Source: Amanita rubescens
Taxonomy: Eukaryota; Basidiomycota; Agaricomycetes; Agaricales; Amanitaceae
Length of the DNA stretch: 36,373 nucleotides
Reading direction: 5' to 3'
NCBI GenBank assembly: GCA_015039365.1
Contig: WION01000535.1
Span: 1-36,373, forward strand
A program made the translations under genes and the position numbers. Below are positions 20,858 through 30,895 of the stretch, piece by piece. Under the pieces are notes generated by a model that searched no databases, was not told where the DNA came from, and worked only from the letters and a program-made list of their open reading frames with translations. Position 1 is the first letter of the stretch. Each line of letters opens with the position of its first letter.

Positions 20858-21437
20858 TTTTGATGTCCCAATTTTCATCAAACCCGTCCCAAGAACATTC
20901 AAAAAGCCTTGTATATAGTCAAATACATTGCTCATACCTTAAACGTCAAAATCGTTTATAGCGCCAAAGGCAATAATAAATTTAGAGCCTACGCTGACGC
21001 TGACTGGGCCGCTGATCGTAATACACGACGATCTATAAACGGTTATGTCTTAATGTTAGCTGGTGGTGCGGTAGCTTGGACGAGTAGAAAACAAAAGACT
21101 GTAGCTCTGTCTTCGACTGAAGCAGAATACATATCTTTATCAGATGCTGCAAGACAAATTGCATGGGTTGAAAATCTATTTTACGAAATAGGTGCACCCA
21201 TTAAAAGCATCTTACTTAGCGTAGATAACCAAGGCGCTATATTTTGGGCACAAAATCCTGCACAAGAACATCGTTCCAAACACATGATATTCGCTATCAT
21301 TTCGTTCGCGAGTTGATCGAGACTAAAAAGGTAGTCCTCGAATATATACCAACAACGAGCAGAATGCGGATCTCATGACTAAGAATTTATCCTTTGAAAA
21401 GGTCAAATTCTTTAGAGAACGATTGGGACTTTCTTAG
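20858..21437 (+). pseudogene. copia RNase H
   Basis: It has YADADWAADRNTRRSINGYV (catalytic Asp), SRKQKTVALSSTEAEYISL (Glu) and VDNQGAIFWAQNP (Asp), then a frameshift after RSKHM and the terminal VKFFRERLGLS. The family order and length are normal apart from the frameshifts. Confidence 0.92.
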
Positions 21438-21669
21438 AAGAATATCCGACTTCTACAAATGCATTAATCAAAAGACCAGATCGATTAGAGCTGAGGAAAT
21501 CCGTGATTTGACGAAATTATTCTTGATTGGCAAAATCTTGAATTAGATGGAATTGATCGTCTATCACACAAGAAGTTGATGGAACTTCTTGATGGTCTTA
21601 TTGATCAACAGGAATCGGATATAGATCCCTTCTATGATGAAAACATCATAGACTTTAAATAAAGGATAT

Positions 21670-21684
21670 CTAAGCGAAGGGGTG
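21670..21684 (+). promoter_or_regulatory. Polypurine tract before the copia 3' LTR
   Basis: TAAGCGAAGGGGTG runs straight into TGTTAAATATAG, the expected arrangement of PPT and LTR start. Confidence 0.65.
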
Positions 21685-22034
21685 TGTTAAATATAGAATT
21701 ATATTTATAGAATGATTAACTACTGATTGACTACAATCAATGTTACTCATATCGCTCGTCATCCTTTATGTATGACATAGAGATGACATCATAATGACTT
21801 CATTATGATATCATGGTGACATCATGATAGACTCATGATCACACCTTATGGTGTGCTTAGCACGCCATATCTTCCATCTATACTATACGCTTACACATAT
21901 GTAGACACATATTTGTTCTCTCTTAGTATATAAACCTGTCCTGTATCGTAGAATAGGACAATCCATTCTCTTCCTCTTACTATCACTACTACGCCGAAGG
22001 GTAGTGCTAAGATCATATCGCAATAGGTAAGCTA
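21685..22034 (+). mobile_element. Start of the copia 3' LTR; right end undefined
   Basis: It begins TGTTAA after the PPT and has a TATA box (TAGTATATAAACC) at about 21935 followed by a CT-rich initiator region and a donor-like AGGTAAG near 22025. No matching 5' LTR exists in the window, so the end cannot be fixed; coding-like sequence begins by 22035. Confidence 0.55.
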
Positions 22035-22730
22035 TTGCACCTGCTCATGCTGTGGACACGCTCTCGCGTAGACCTGTCTTCGTCGTCACCCGAAAATCCG
22101 ACATGCCGCACTATCTTTCATCTGCACGGACCTGATCCCTCAGCTGAACGATTAGTGTCGTTCGAACCGAATAATCTAGCCTTCGACAGAGAAGATGTTC
22201 CTGGAACACAAGGCTGTTACATATGCGGAGGCCCGCATCATACTACCGAACATCATAGATGACGAGAAATACGTCGAAACCCAATGCATGAAGAGACCCC
22301 TCCTCCCACTTACCCGGATGCTGTAACGCAGCCACCGCCCATACCATTTGAACGAATTCCTGAACAATGTGTTACTACCGCATTGCCCGCTACTAGTATT
22401 GATTCCGCCCAACTCGAACAAGGCGAACCTTCCCCGCTTATCGAAAGAAGACGACAAGGAACAAATACTCGTCCCCCAGGTAATCGTTTTACCACCACTA
22501 CCACCGGACCCCCACCATCACAACAAAACCTTGGAAATCGCTGAGGTCAATCCACACGAGGACAGTCTACACAACCCGTCACCACTATGACCACCTCGAA
22601 TACACGAGAAGAGCGACCGACTCTTCAAGAACGTCTTACTGACAACTGCCGCCACTGCCGTCACCCCTGGCAAGGAAACGAAGACCCTTATACCTATGAC
22701 AGCGACGCCGAACATAATCGTGACACATAG
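22035..22730 (+). pseudogene. Gag-like remnant with CCHH zinc motif
   Basis: The open frame from about 22035 carries CYICGGPHHTTEHH at about 22217-22258, a CX2CX4HX4H variant of the retroviral-type knuckle. A TGA at 22260-22262 (between AGA and CGA codons) interrupts it, and the same frame continues with a Pro-rich region including PPPTYP. A later segment in another frame has NCRHCRHPW and an acidic end before a stop near 22730. It lies just upstream of a PPT and LTR, so it may be gag of a small non-autonomous LTR element. No pol accompanies it. Family identity is not recognised. Confidence 0.45.
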
Positions 22731-22775
22731 TCATGAGTTATTTCAATATTCGGTGAATATTGGACTTCGTATGTA

Positions 22776-22787
22776 GGAGAAGGGCTA
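22776..22787 (+). promoter_or_regulatory. Purine-rich tract before the LTR at 22788
   Basis: GGAGAAGGGCTA precedes the TGTTAC start of the LTR, consistent with a polypurine tract. Confidence 0.5.
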
Positions 22788-23185
22788 TGTTACAAATGTA
22801 CGTCATGGCCTATCTTATCATTTTCGTCATCCCTCCTACATCATTGATTGCATATGCATTCCTTCTGGAACATTCATCGTTTATCATATGCTATTCCATT
22901 TTATCACATGCATGTCGATTATCACATGTAAACCGTTTCATTATCACATGCATTCCTACCTACTATATTTGCATATATACCTTGTACTATATAAACTACG
23001 CAAATATACGACTAGACCTCAGTCTAGTTTTAACAGTCAAAATCTGTCTTGTTATCGTCTAAGCTCCCTTGAGGACTTATCTGATAACACCCCTATTCTT
23101 TGAACGTTCTTAAGTGCCGGAACTCCCTTGAGGAACCTATGGTACCTGATAGGCTTGACTTATCAGTGAACGAACAAACGTAACA
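22788..23185 (+). mobile_element. 398-bp LTR with TGTTAC...GTAACA termini
   Basis: The ends are perfect 6-bp inverted repeats. A TATA box (CTATATAAACTACG) lies at about 22990. The right boundary is supported independently by the inverted copy at 1792-1905, which ends at the same point. The word CTCCCTTGAGGA occurs twice, at about 23065 and 23125, a local duplication absent from the copy at 1792. Flanking 5-mers (GGCTA, ACCGT) do not match, so it is probably the 3' LTR of a larger, now incomplete element. Confidence 0.75.
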
Positions 23186-24130
23186 ACCGTAACCATGGCT
23201 GGTCACAGAAATTTCCAGAAATGGAAAAAACTGGACTGGACCACTTATGACCGGTCTTTTGCACTCATTTACAGTCTGTGACCCATAAAATGTTCCCACA
23301 ATCACGTCAAAAAAAAATTTATCAAATTTGGCCCAGAAATGACTGAGATATACCCAAATCTTGCTTTGAAGGTAACTTGGCCAAGACATGCCCAATTTGA
23401 ATGTTGTTGAGGGGAAATATAGAAGTAAATTGTCATGTGACATGATGACTAGTTATATTACTAGTAGGTACAGCAGGTTAGAGGCATTGGGGAATGTCAG
23501 ATGTCTAGATGCAGTTATGGTCAGTCAAATATAGTTTTTGAAGATAACTTGGTCAAAACATGGCCAATTTGGACAAATTGTTTTTCTTTGCAAGGGTAGT
23601 ATAGGATACATTGTCATATGACAATTGTTGGTCTACATCAGTCACAGCATTTTTGACACTTTTCAATGACCATCATGAATGAGTCAGGTAACCATTCAAA
23701 TCCAGCATACTCAGTAGCATAACAGAAGTTCAATCCTTGGATGTGAGGCTGTGTACACCTTTACAATGCTCCCACAACCATGACAAAAAAAAGGATCATC
23801 AACTTTGGCCCATAAATGACTAAGATATACCCAAATCATGCTGCTCCGCCTATAAAACTTGTTTTGAAGATAACTCAGCCAAAACATGACCAATTTGGAT
23901 AAATTTTTTTTTGTCTTGAAGGGGAAATGTAGGGCTACATTGCTACCTAATTATAACCAGTTCAGGACCGGTCATGACCGGTTTTCATTGGTCACAGTAT
24001 TGTCAACATTTTCAAGGACCGTAACTGATCATTATTCAAAACCAGCAGGACTGTGACTGCTGGTCTTAAAATTGAAGACCGGTCACAATTCGGTCCAGTC
24101 ACAGTCCTGTGACCGTGTCGTCTGTGACTG
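23186..24130. repeat. Degenerate direct repeats and ACCGGTC-rich sequence; no gene
   Basis: Three diverged copies of a unit containing GAAGATAACTTGGCCAAAACATG and CAATTTGGA-like text (first word shown in parts: GAAGATAACTTGG, then CCAAAACATG) lie at about 23370, 23535 and 23868. Two copies of ATGCTCCCACAACCATGAC-like text lie at about 23290 and 23767. The right end (23945-24120) is dense in GGTCATGACCGGT palindromes like those of the TA-flanked elements. No coding motif is visible. Confidence 0.6.
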
Positions 24131-25876
24131 GACCTCTGAACGCTAAGCCAGACACACCTCGTTGTCACCGTCCAAGGGGCCAAGGGGTGCACATGTGGGA
24201 ACACTGCCTTTTTTGTAATAGTAGTGCATACATATTGTTGTGTCAGTATAAACACTGTAACTGTCATATCCTGTTCCAGACTCCACCCAAACCCTGGACC
24301 CCAGACCCTGATGGACACCTAACCATACCCCATGACCATTCCACACTCATTTCACAACTTGTATCAAGCCTACACCAAACCCTGAAAACTCCATCACAAC
24401 TCTGTGCCTTGGACGCCGTACCATCCTTGATATTTCACTAAGTTCCTTTCCACATACTTTCCATATGACACTTCACTTGTTTCATCCTTTGTTTCACCTT
24501 GGGCATCACTGGTATCATTGTCCCTTCATACCATATGCTCAACTCCATTTTCTGTTCCATATCTCCATAGTTTCCTCACTTAGCTAGTTCCCATCAGAAC
24601 ACAGCCATAGCTTCCCTTGTTGGACTACGTATACATATAAGGCCTCACTTGTACACATACAGTAGTCCGAATATCAACTTGGATTGTGCCCCAACTCACA
24701 TTGACTCCCTGTCTTTCATCGTCTATGACTCCATCCAGACCACTCGCTCTCCAGACTCCGGTCCCAGACTCCATTTCCGGACTCCAGAGTCTTCTCCAGA
24801 AGTTTAGGCAAGATGCATGTATTGTAGCGTGGTGTAGCTTGCATGCTGAAGCCTAGCCTTTCCCCACTATGTCCTGGACTCTGTTATCCTCCATCCTTCC
24901 CCATCCATGGCTTAGTTCCCAGGCTCCATCCCAATTAGGATCACCATCCTTACAGTAACTACCCCCAGCCCCACTGTGAATTAACACTGTAATTGTAAAT
25001 TCCAACTGATATTGCTACTTATCCACTATGTTAGAATGTAAAAAATGTGACTGGTTTCTGTCAGAATGCACCATGCCTTGCTCACTGTTAACAACAGTGA
25101 GGAGCAACAAATGACAATATCTCCATCAATACTGGCTATTTGTGTGGCACTTTTTTGGTATGTCCCCATTAGGCATATAGGAAGGTATTTGGAATGTTAG
25201 AATACAAATAGCATGCACCAATCATGCCACAAATAAAAGTGGTGTGCTCACCGTCTGCCATGATGAGCAGCCATATCTACACCAAAACAAGATCTTCTTG
25301 TGGCACTTTTTGTTGATTTGTGATCACACAAAACAAAGATGAACATTGGGAGGGTCTCAACACCTCAATTGGAAAGACCCAACATGCAAGAAAGACATTA
25401 TTACCTTGCTTGAAAGTGCAGGTGGATTCCATAGCCAGATTGGTGGTCAACTGTACATAGGTACAAACAATGGATTTTTTTTTTCAGCCATGGCCTCCTT
25501 GCCAACCATGCATATAAATTGTTGCATTGTGTGCTCCTCAGTGTCCACTGGCTACATACACCTGTATTCTCCCTGCGCATTCACTGGCAGCACCCACCTT
25601 CTCCCTGTGTCTGCCTGATTCACTAGTCAGCCAAACTCAACAGCTAGATATTGATTGATGGCCTGTGCCAGCCGCTCCTTGACTTCTTACCACAACCATC
25701 TTCTGCAAGTTTTGGGGTTTTCTCCCCCGCTGTAACTACAGACGGCTTTTGGTCCACCGTGGTTTCCTGACGCCAACTCTGAGTCTTGAGTGGGCAGCTT
25801 GTTGCTGTCTGCTAGATGCCCTGCACAATGTCTTGCCGCCTTGCCTAGTTTTTCTAGGTTTTCACGTCTACGCTTA
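24131..25876. other. Gene-free stretch
   Basis: No recognisable coding region. A CT-rich, ATG-poor segment at 24240-24900 contains a TATA-like ACATATAAGG near 24635 and GACTCC repeats. A 21-bp palindrome (arms CTCACTGTT/AACAGTGAG) lies at about 25080-25100. A short open frame at about 25346-25500 (LNWKDPTCKKDIITLLE) hints at a SANT/Myb-like transposon fragment but is too short to call. Confidence 0.4.
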
Positions 25877-26047
25877 GTGTTTAAAAGTCCAGTTCGGTCC
25901 GGTTTTTCATGCTATTTTTGGCACAACCAGACCCCGACTGGTTTTTCAGACTTTCCCATTTGGGTGCAACTGGACCAAAACCGGTGAAAACTGGTCTTGC
26001 AGCATTGCCAGCAGGCTGCACAACCAGTTGCAACCGGTTTTCACTCA
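25877..26047 (+). mobile_element. Left end of a TA-flanked TIR element, truncated
   Basis: TA at 25875-25876 is followed by GTGTTTAAAAGTCCAG and CCGGT-rich sequence, the same start as at 13569 and 36263. No matching right end was found before the Helitron 3' flank. Confidence 0.6.
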
Positions 26048-26092
26048 AAACTGCTTATGTAATAGTGAAAAATCGAATTTTAATAATATACA

Positions 26093-26109
26093 AGAGCTGC
26101 CTACGCTCT
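26093..26109. terminator. Short hairpin near the Helitron 3' side
   Basis: AGAGC and GCTCT arms flank a 7-base loop just downstream (minus strand) of the helicase stop. Helitrons carry a hairpin close to a CTRR end, but no CTRR lies within the usual distance here, so this is a weak candidate for the terminus. Confidence 0.25.
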
Positions 26110-26129
26110 GCTCCAGCATGTAAATATTA

Positions 26130-27764
26130 CTAATGTAAAATTTTTTCGTACGTGATATTTGTTGTTTCATTTGTTGTTGCCCCGATGGTAACATCGCAGG
26201 CTCATCTAACTCTGGATAATACTGTGTACAATTGTCCATGACTGAATACCGGTCGTGTGAGATCGATGCCAACACGATCTAATGTCAGTCCTTGGCAACT
26301 GTTGAATGTGGTAGCATATGCTGGTGCTAAGGGGAACTGTCATCGTTTTAAGTTATGTTGAGATTTTAGGATGGTTGTGAATGGAATTCTCGGTATTAAT
26401 ATTTCTTCTTGTCCTATGGAGTTATTTTTTAGCAAACGTGCCGTGATGATTCTTCAACCAAGATTGGTAATGAGTAGTCGTGCATTTTTTACGAGTTCTT
26501 TGTCAATGGAGAGATTCCGTAATAGTCGATAAATACAACCTTCTTTTATTGTGAGAGCATGTGCGGGCATTCCGTCAGGTGTGTGGGAGGCGACAAAATC
26601 CAAATTGATTCACATGGAGAGATTCCTGCATCATTTGCTTCTTCTAATGAATCTGCTGCCAGATATGTTTGTGCATTCCCATGGCATTGATTTAGTATTT
26701 TTTCATTGTACATGTCCACTTGAGCATTTGTTGGAGCTAAAATAGCTCTGTTGACACAAAGGAGAGGTTGAGTTAATAATGATGAGGGGAATATTGTGTC
26801 AATCAGTTCTTCTACAGATAGGACACAGTTCAATGTGTTTAAAGGTACTTGTTTCAAAACACCATTTCCAATTTGATCCAGGAAGTTTGTAAATGTGGGA
26901 TCATTGCTCTGTCTTATTGGTTGATGTAGAACATGTATGGCAAATTGATGCCAAAGGGAGGAGCTTTTTATTGATGCATCAATGATTTGGTTTGGTGTCC
27001 CTCTTCGAATGACAGGACATGTTTGACAGAAATCACCTTGTATAATTTTTTTTAGTTTTTTTTTTCTTTCTTTTCAACATAATAGTACTAGTCAAACATA
27101 CCTAAAAGAATAATCAATTTCCCACCAAATGGTTTGTTGCATTTCATTATTTTTCTGCAGACTTCATCCACACAATGTAATACAACTTTGTTTGCCATTG
27201 GTGCCTCATCCCAAACGATTAGTTTGGCTTCTTTAATCAAATTGGATCTGGCTTCATTTCCAGTTAAAGTTGATTCCAACATTTCATGATTCTCATCAAC
27301 TGGAATCTAGAAGGCACAATCATATCTTTTACATATGAGATTGATCAGTAATGGGCTTACCTTGAAAGTTGAATGAGTGGTTTTCCCTCCAGAGGACCAG
27401 AATATAATTGAGCAGCAAAAGCAGAAGTTGCTGTGGCAAGCACAATTTGATTTTGAGATCGCAGAAGATCACAAATAGTGTTGATTAATGTAGTCTTACC
27501 ACAGCCTGCTTTACCATCAATGAATATGGGGGTTGGAGTTTGACTCTGAAGGTTATCCATAATATGATGGAATACATCTTGTTGGTCTTGATTAAATTGG
27601 TTTATGTAATATTCTGCACGCCTTCTCCTTTCAATTGTTTCTGGTGCCCATTGTTGGATTTCATGTTCAACTTCATTTGAATGTTGTTCTACTTGGGGAA
27701 GTCCATAGTTTTTTAGTGATTTTCCATGTTCTTCTAATAGACATGATAATGTCAGAAGTGTCAT
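26130..27764 (-). pseudogene. Helitron helicase domain (PIF1 type)
   Basis: Exons run 27764 to 27361, 27306 to 27102 and 27036 to 26130, with introns 27307-27360 (GTAAGC...TTCTAG) and 27037-27101 (GTATGT...ACAAG). Motifs in order: Walker A DGKAGCGKT (about 27491-27517), GKTTHSTFKIPV after a one-base shift in an A run, Walker B LIVWDEAPM, then LLGDFCQTCPVI where the family has [45 protein letters not shown] and [10 protein letters not shown]. Frames shift again near 26610. TGA stops at 26454, 26340 and 26202 fall at expected arginines. The C-terminus ends with TAG at 26130-26132. In a live element this domain unwinds DNA for rolling-circle transposition. Confidence 0.9.
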
Positions 27765-30470
27765 CTTGTGGTCCAGTTAGATCTTTTTTTCATGAGATGG
27801 TGCTCATACTAACATGGGTGGCTATTTCATCATTTCCATTGAGTCGAATCTTGTAATCAAAGATTAGATGTTCTCAAAAGTTGTCCCATGTTTCTCATGG
27901 GCAAGTAATACAATCATTTGTGAGCAAATGGACAAAGAGAAGTTGTAATTCATGAGGAGTTCTCAAGTCCCCAATAGCTTCTCGCATGGCATGGAAAGCT
28001 TCTTTTTCTTCAGCAAAAATTCCTAATTCTGTTGCTAATGACTGAAAATCAGGGAATGTTCTTCCTTCATGTTGAAGAGCATCTGTAAAGGATCAGGCAG
28101 GTTCAACTTGTAAGACAGCTCGGAGATAAAATAGTTCTCCTTGTGATGGTCGAATGGAGCTCAATCGACATAAATGATCTCGGTGTTCAATTCGTTTTAC
28201 AACTTGCATTGGTTCACATTGATTTTGTATTGGAATTTCAGTAAAATATCTTGGCTGACCAATTTTTGATGTATCGATCTTCTGAAGACAGAAGATATGA
28301 AAATATTGAGTATAAAGAATGTCGTTGAAATGTTTTTGTTGACCATCATGTTCAAAAGTGCCATGTGGCCGGGAGAAATAATGTTCTAACATAGACATTG
28401 AGTTACAATCAGTGTAATGTCTATGTTGATTGTTGATTGTGAGATGGATAGGCAATGCAGTTACAGCTGGTTCTTTATGAGATATGTGGAATCCTAGAAT
28501 GCGCCATGTAGCTTCACCAGCAGACAGATATTGTGCATTCCAATATTCTTGTATTTCATCAATGGCAGGTTGTCCATTGGATGTATGGATATTGTAGGCT
28601 GTATGATCTGGGCCTGTGTATTTTGTTCAATATCTGTTCAAAGTAATGATACAAACATTGTTTTTCTTACCTTTGTGTATGTATTTGAATAAGTATTGGA
28701 AAAGATGAGATGTTCCAGCAATCTCAAAATTAATGTGACAATGAAATGAACGAAGTAATGGCAGACAATGTGGAACTACCATGCTGTCTTGTTCATGTCT
28801 GCGTTGGTATAAGACACGACCATCTGTTTCTACTGTTGTGAAAGGCTGTAGATTTTGTGGGTAATGAAATCGACATGTTCTTGTTCCATCAACTTGTGTT
28901 CTTTGGCAATATTTTGATGGAGGACGGGAAAGTGGAGGATGGTGGTGTGTCATGTACTGTCATACTAAATTTGCATCTTCTTCATTCTCAGGAATTTCCG
29001 CAGAGATAATCTTTATATGATGGGCATGAGGTTATTTTTATTAGTTTCAAACTTCTATTAGTATTAGTTCATACTTACCTTATCAATATCGTCTGGGGTT
29101 ATACATTCCAGTGGATATTTTATTAAGATGTGAGCATGTGGTAATCCTCTCTTTTGAAATTCGATGACATGTATGATGTAAACAGGTCGTCCAACATTTG
29201 GGAACATTGTTTTGAGAGTATTCAATAATACTGTTAGTTTCCTTTTGAAGACTCTTGTTACAATGACAGGAACATCAGAGAAATCCTGTCCTGGTCTGAG
29301 TTGTGATGTGATTTCTGGCCATAAAGGATTGCAAGTCATTGTAACAAAAAAAGTGGGAGGGCCATAGCATGCAGCAATGGTGAGAGAGTCGGCAATTTGT
29401 TCTGATACCCAGCATCGTGAACCTAAGAATGAAGCAGGCAAGTAAACATTTTCAGAATCTGATATGTTGTCACTGTTCATTAATGATCCATCTTCTTCTT
29501 TGACTCAATTTTGATTATTTCGTATGAAATTCAGTCAACAGTCCATTTCACGTGAAAACATGTCAACAATGTATTCACCACATAACCGGCCCATTTGTTG
29601 AAATCGTTCTTCTCTTAATAAATGGGCATGGTAAAACCATATCTGTGTGGATGAACATTGATCGTCATCTTGTCCTGTTCTTGAGGTCATATTATTTGAT
29701 GTTCCCCATCCTAATGAACCATGAGGGAAAAGTAATGGGTAAGCTAATGGCTCCCATAGTCGACTGCTTGTTGGAATATAAAATGATTCATTGGAATTGG
29801 TTTGAACGACCATTGTTCATGGTCTTACTTGTGAAACTGTTGTATTATTGTATGAGACTATTGCAGCCATTTCTTGTGTATTTCCATCAGATAGTGTCAG
29901 TTGTGCTCTTGGAATTACATCTGAAGGAAGATTGGATAAGACAGTAAGACTGCGTATGAATGGATTGATGCGGAGCAAGGCTGTTTTCACAGAAGATATC
30001 CATTCCATTGGCAATTGTGATGCCCAATTGGCATGTGGAAGTTCTGTATCCATGAAACCATCATGAAGTAACCAGCGGATGACAGAATTTGCATGATTGG
30101 GTCTGATTCGATGATAAACTTTTCCTTGGATTGCAACAAAGCTGGATGATGCAGATGTGTTAGGAAATGCATGTGTCATTTCCAATGATGCGAAGGAGAA
30201 AATTAAGTTCAAGATTCAAGAATGTTTTGAGAAATTGGGATGATTGAGAAAAGTTTGAAACTCTGTTGGCAAAGCAGGTAGAGCAGTCACAGTGTGAAAC
30301 TTTGATCCTTTAGGGCCACAGCAGAACCCCGCTTTCTCTCCCGTCAACAGAGGGATTTGACACACTGTACATTTGTGTTGGTGATTAGCACGGATTGCTC
30401 CCCATTGAAGGCGACAGTGAGAAATAGGAGCTATTTCCCACTTATTTATTGACTGTAAGTGAAAGTTCAA
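27765..30470 (-). pseudogene. Helitron Rep domain (HUH endonuclease) and N-terminal region
   Basis: Reading on the minus strand, the N-terminal zinc motif is HKCTVCQIPLLTGEKAGFCC, followed by ALPTEFQTFLNHPNFSKHS and VAIQGKVYHRIRP. Then come SFYIPTSSRLWEPLAYPLL and the Rep core with FFVTMTCNPLWPE and the HUH motif RGLPHAHIL (His pair at about 29130-29138). Intron 29011-29078 (GTAAGT...ATAAAG) leads to YMTHHHPP, then HINFEI and YLFKYIHKG with both tyrosines of the Y2 type (about 28670-28695). The region continues through YLSAGEATWRILGF and RPSQGELFYLR. In-frame stops at 30216, 29817, 29535, 29505, 28960, 28627, 28093, 27895, 27874 and 27790 are all TGA. Otherwise one frame persists in each exon. 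Confidence 0.92.
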
Positions 30471-30895
30471 TCAAGGAAGCAATATTGAACATTATACAAA
30501 TACAGGATCCATATATTTTTCTTTCTTGAATCTGACAGTTGTACAAATGATGGAGGAAGAAAACAGAACATAGACTATTTGGAACTTTTCCAATTCTTTC
30601 CTTTAAAGTTTTTCGCCAACAGCATTTCAACATCATTTTCCATAACCGGCGAGGAACCTGATTCAATCAATAGTGGTTGAAGAAGAAATGCTTCCACTCT
30701 CCATCGATCTAGACATATTTGTATCGATCAAGGACGGTTGCTAGGCAACTCAATCAAACATGTGCAAATAGTTCATAGGCAAACTTATGGACAGGTTTGA
30801 TTCTGCAGTCTCTTTTGCATTATGTGACTTCTCAGTTCTATATTGCAAGTTCTAATGTCAAAAAAGATTTGAAGACTTGGAGTAGTAGTACTTAC
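30471..30895 (-). other. Region between the OB-like gene and RepHel
   Basis: No clear motif. A donor (GTATTTG) and an acceptor (CTTACAG) near 30500-30450 suggest an intron before the RepHel exon starting near 30450, and another donor (GTAAGT) at 30895 ends the upstream gene's second exon. It probably contains 5' exons of RepHel or the last exon of the upstream gene. Confidence 0.35.

Larger units (their letters stand above)
15937..21684 (+). mobile_element. Ty1/copia retrotransposon, internal region, frameshifted
   Basis: On the plus strand the order is gag, protease, integrase, RT, RNase H; integrase before RT is diagnostic of copia. Each domain carries its catalytic motifs, but about a dozen small indels split the reading frame (near 16100, 16385, 16500, 17000, 17475, 18035, 18495, 19010, 19260, 19800, 20430, 20530, 20850 and 21300). 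The sequence is more AT-rich than the gypsy element. Coding ends with FRERLGLS and a stop at about 21437, and a 3' leader runs to the PPT. Confidence 0.92.

Noticed and set aside
21685..23089. A single 1.4-kb LTR from TGTTAA to TAACA
   Set aside because: It would include coding-like sequence and two TATA boxes; the inverted copy at 1792 shows a separate LTR ending at 23185.
24109..24441. 110-codon plus-strand ORF and its minus-strand partner
   Set aside because: No motif, low-complexity Pro/Thr/His content, and it starts inside GGTC-rich repeat sequence.
25080..25100. 21-bp palindrome as a terminator or operator
   Set aside because: No gene ends or starts nearby, and hairpins are common in MITE remnants.
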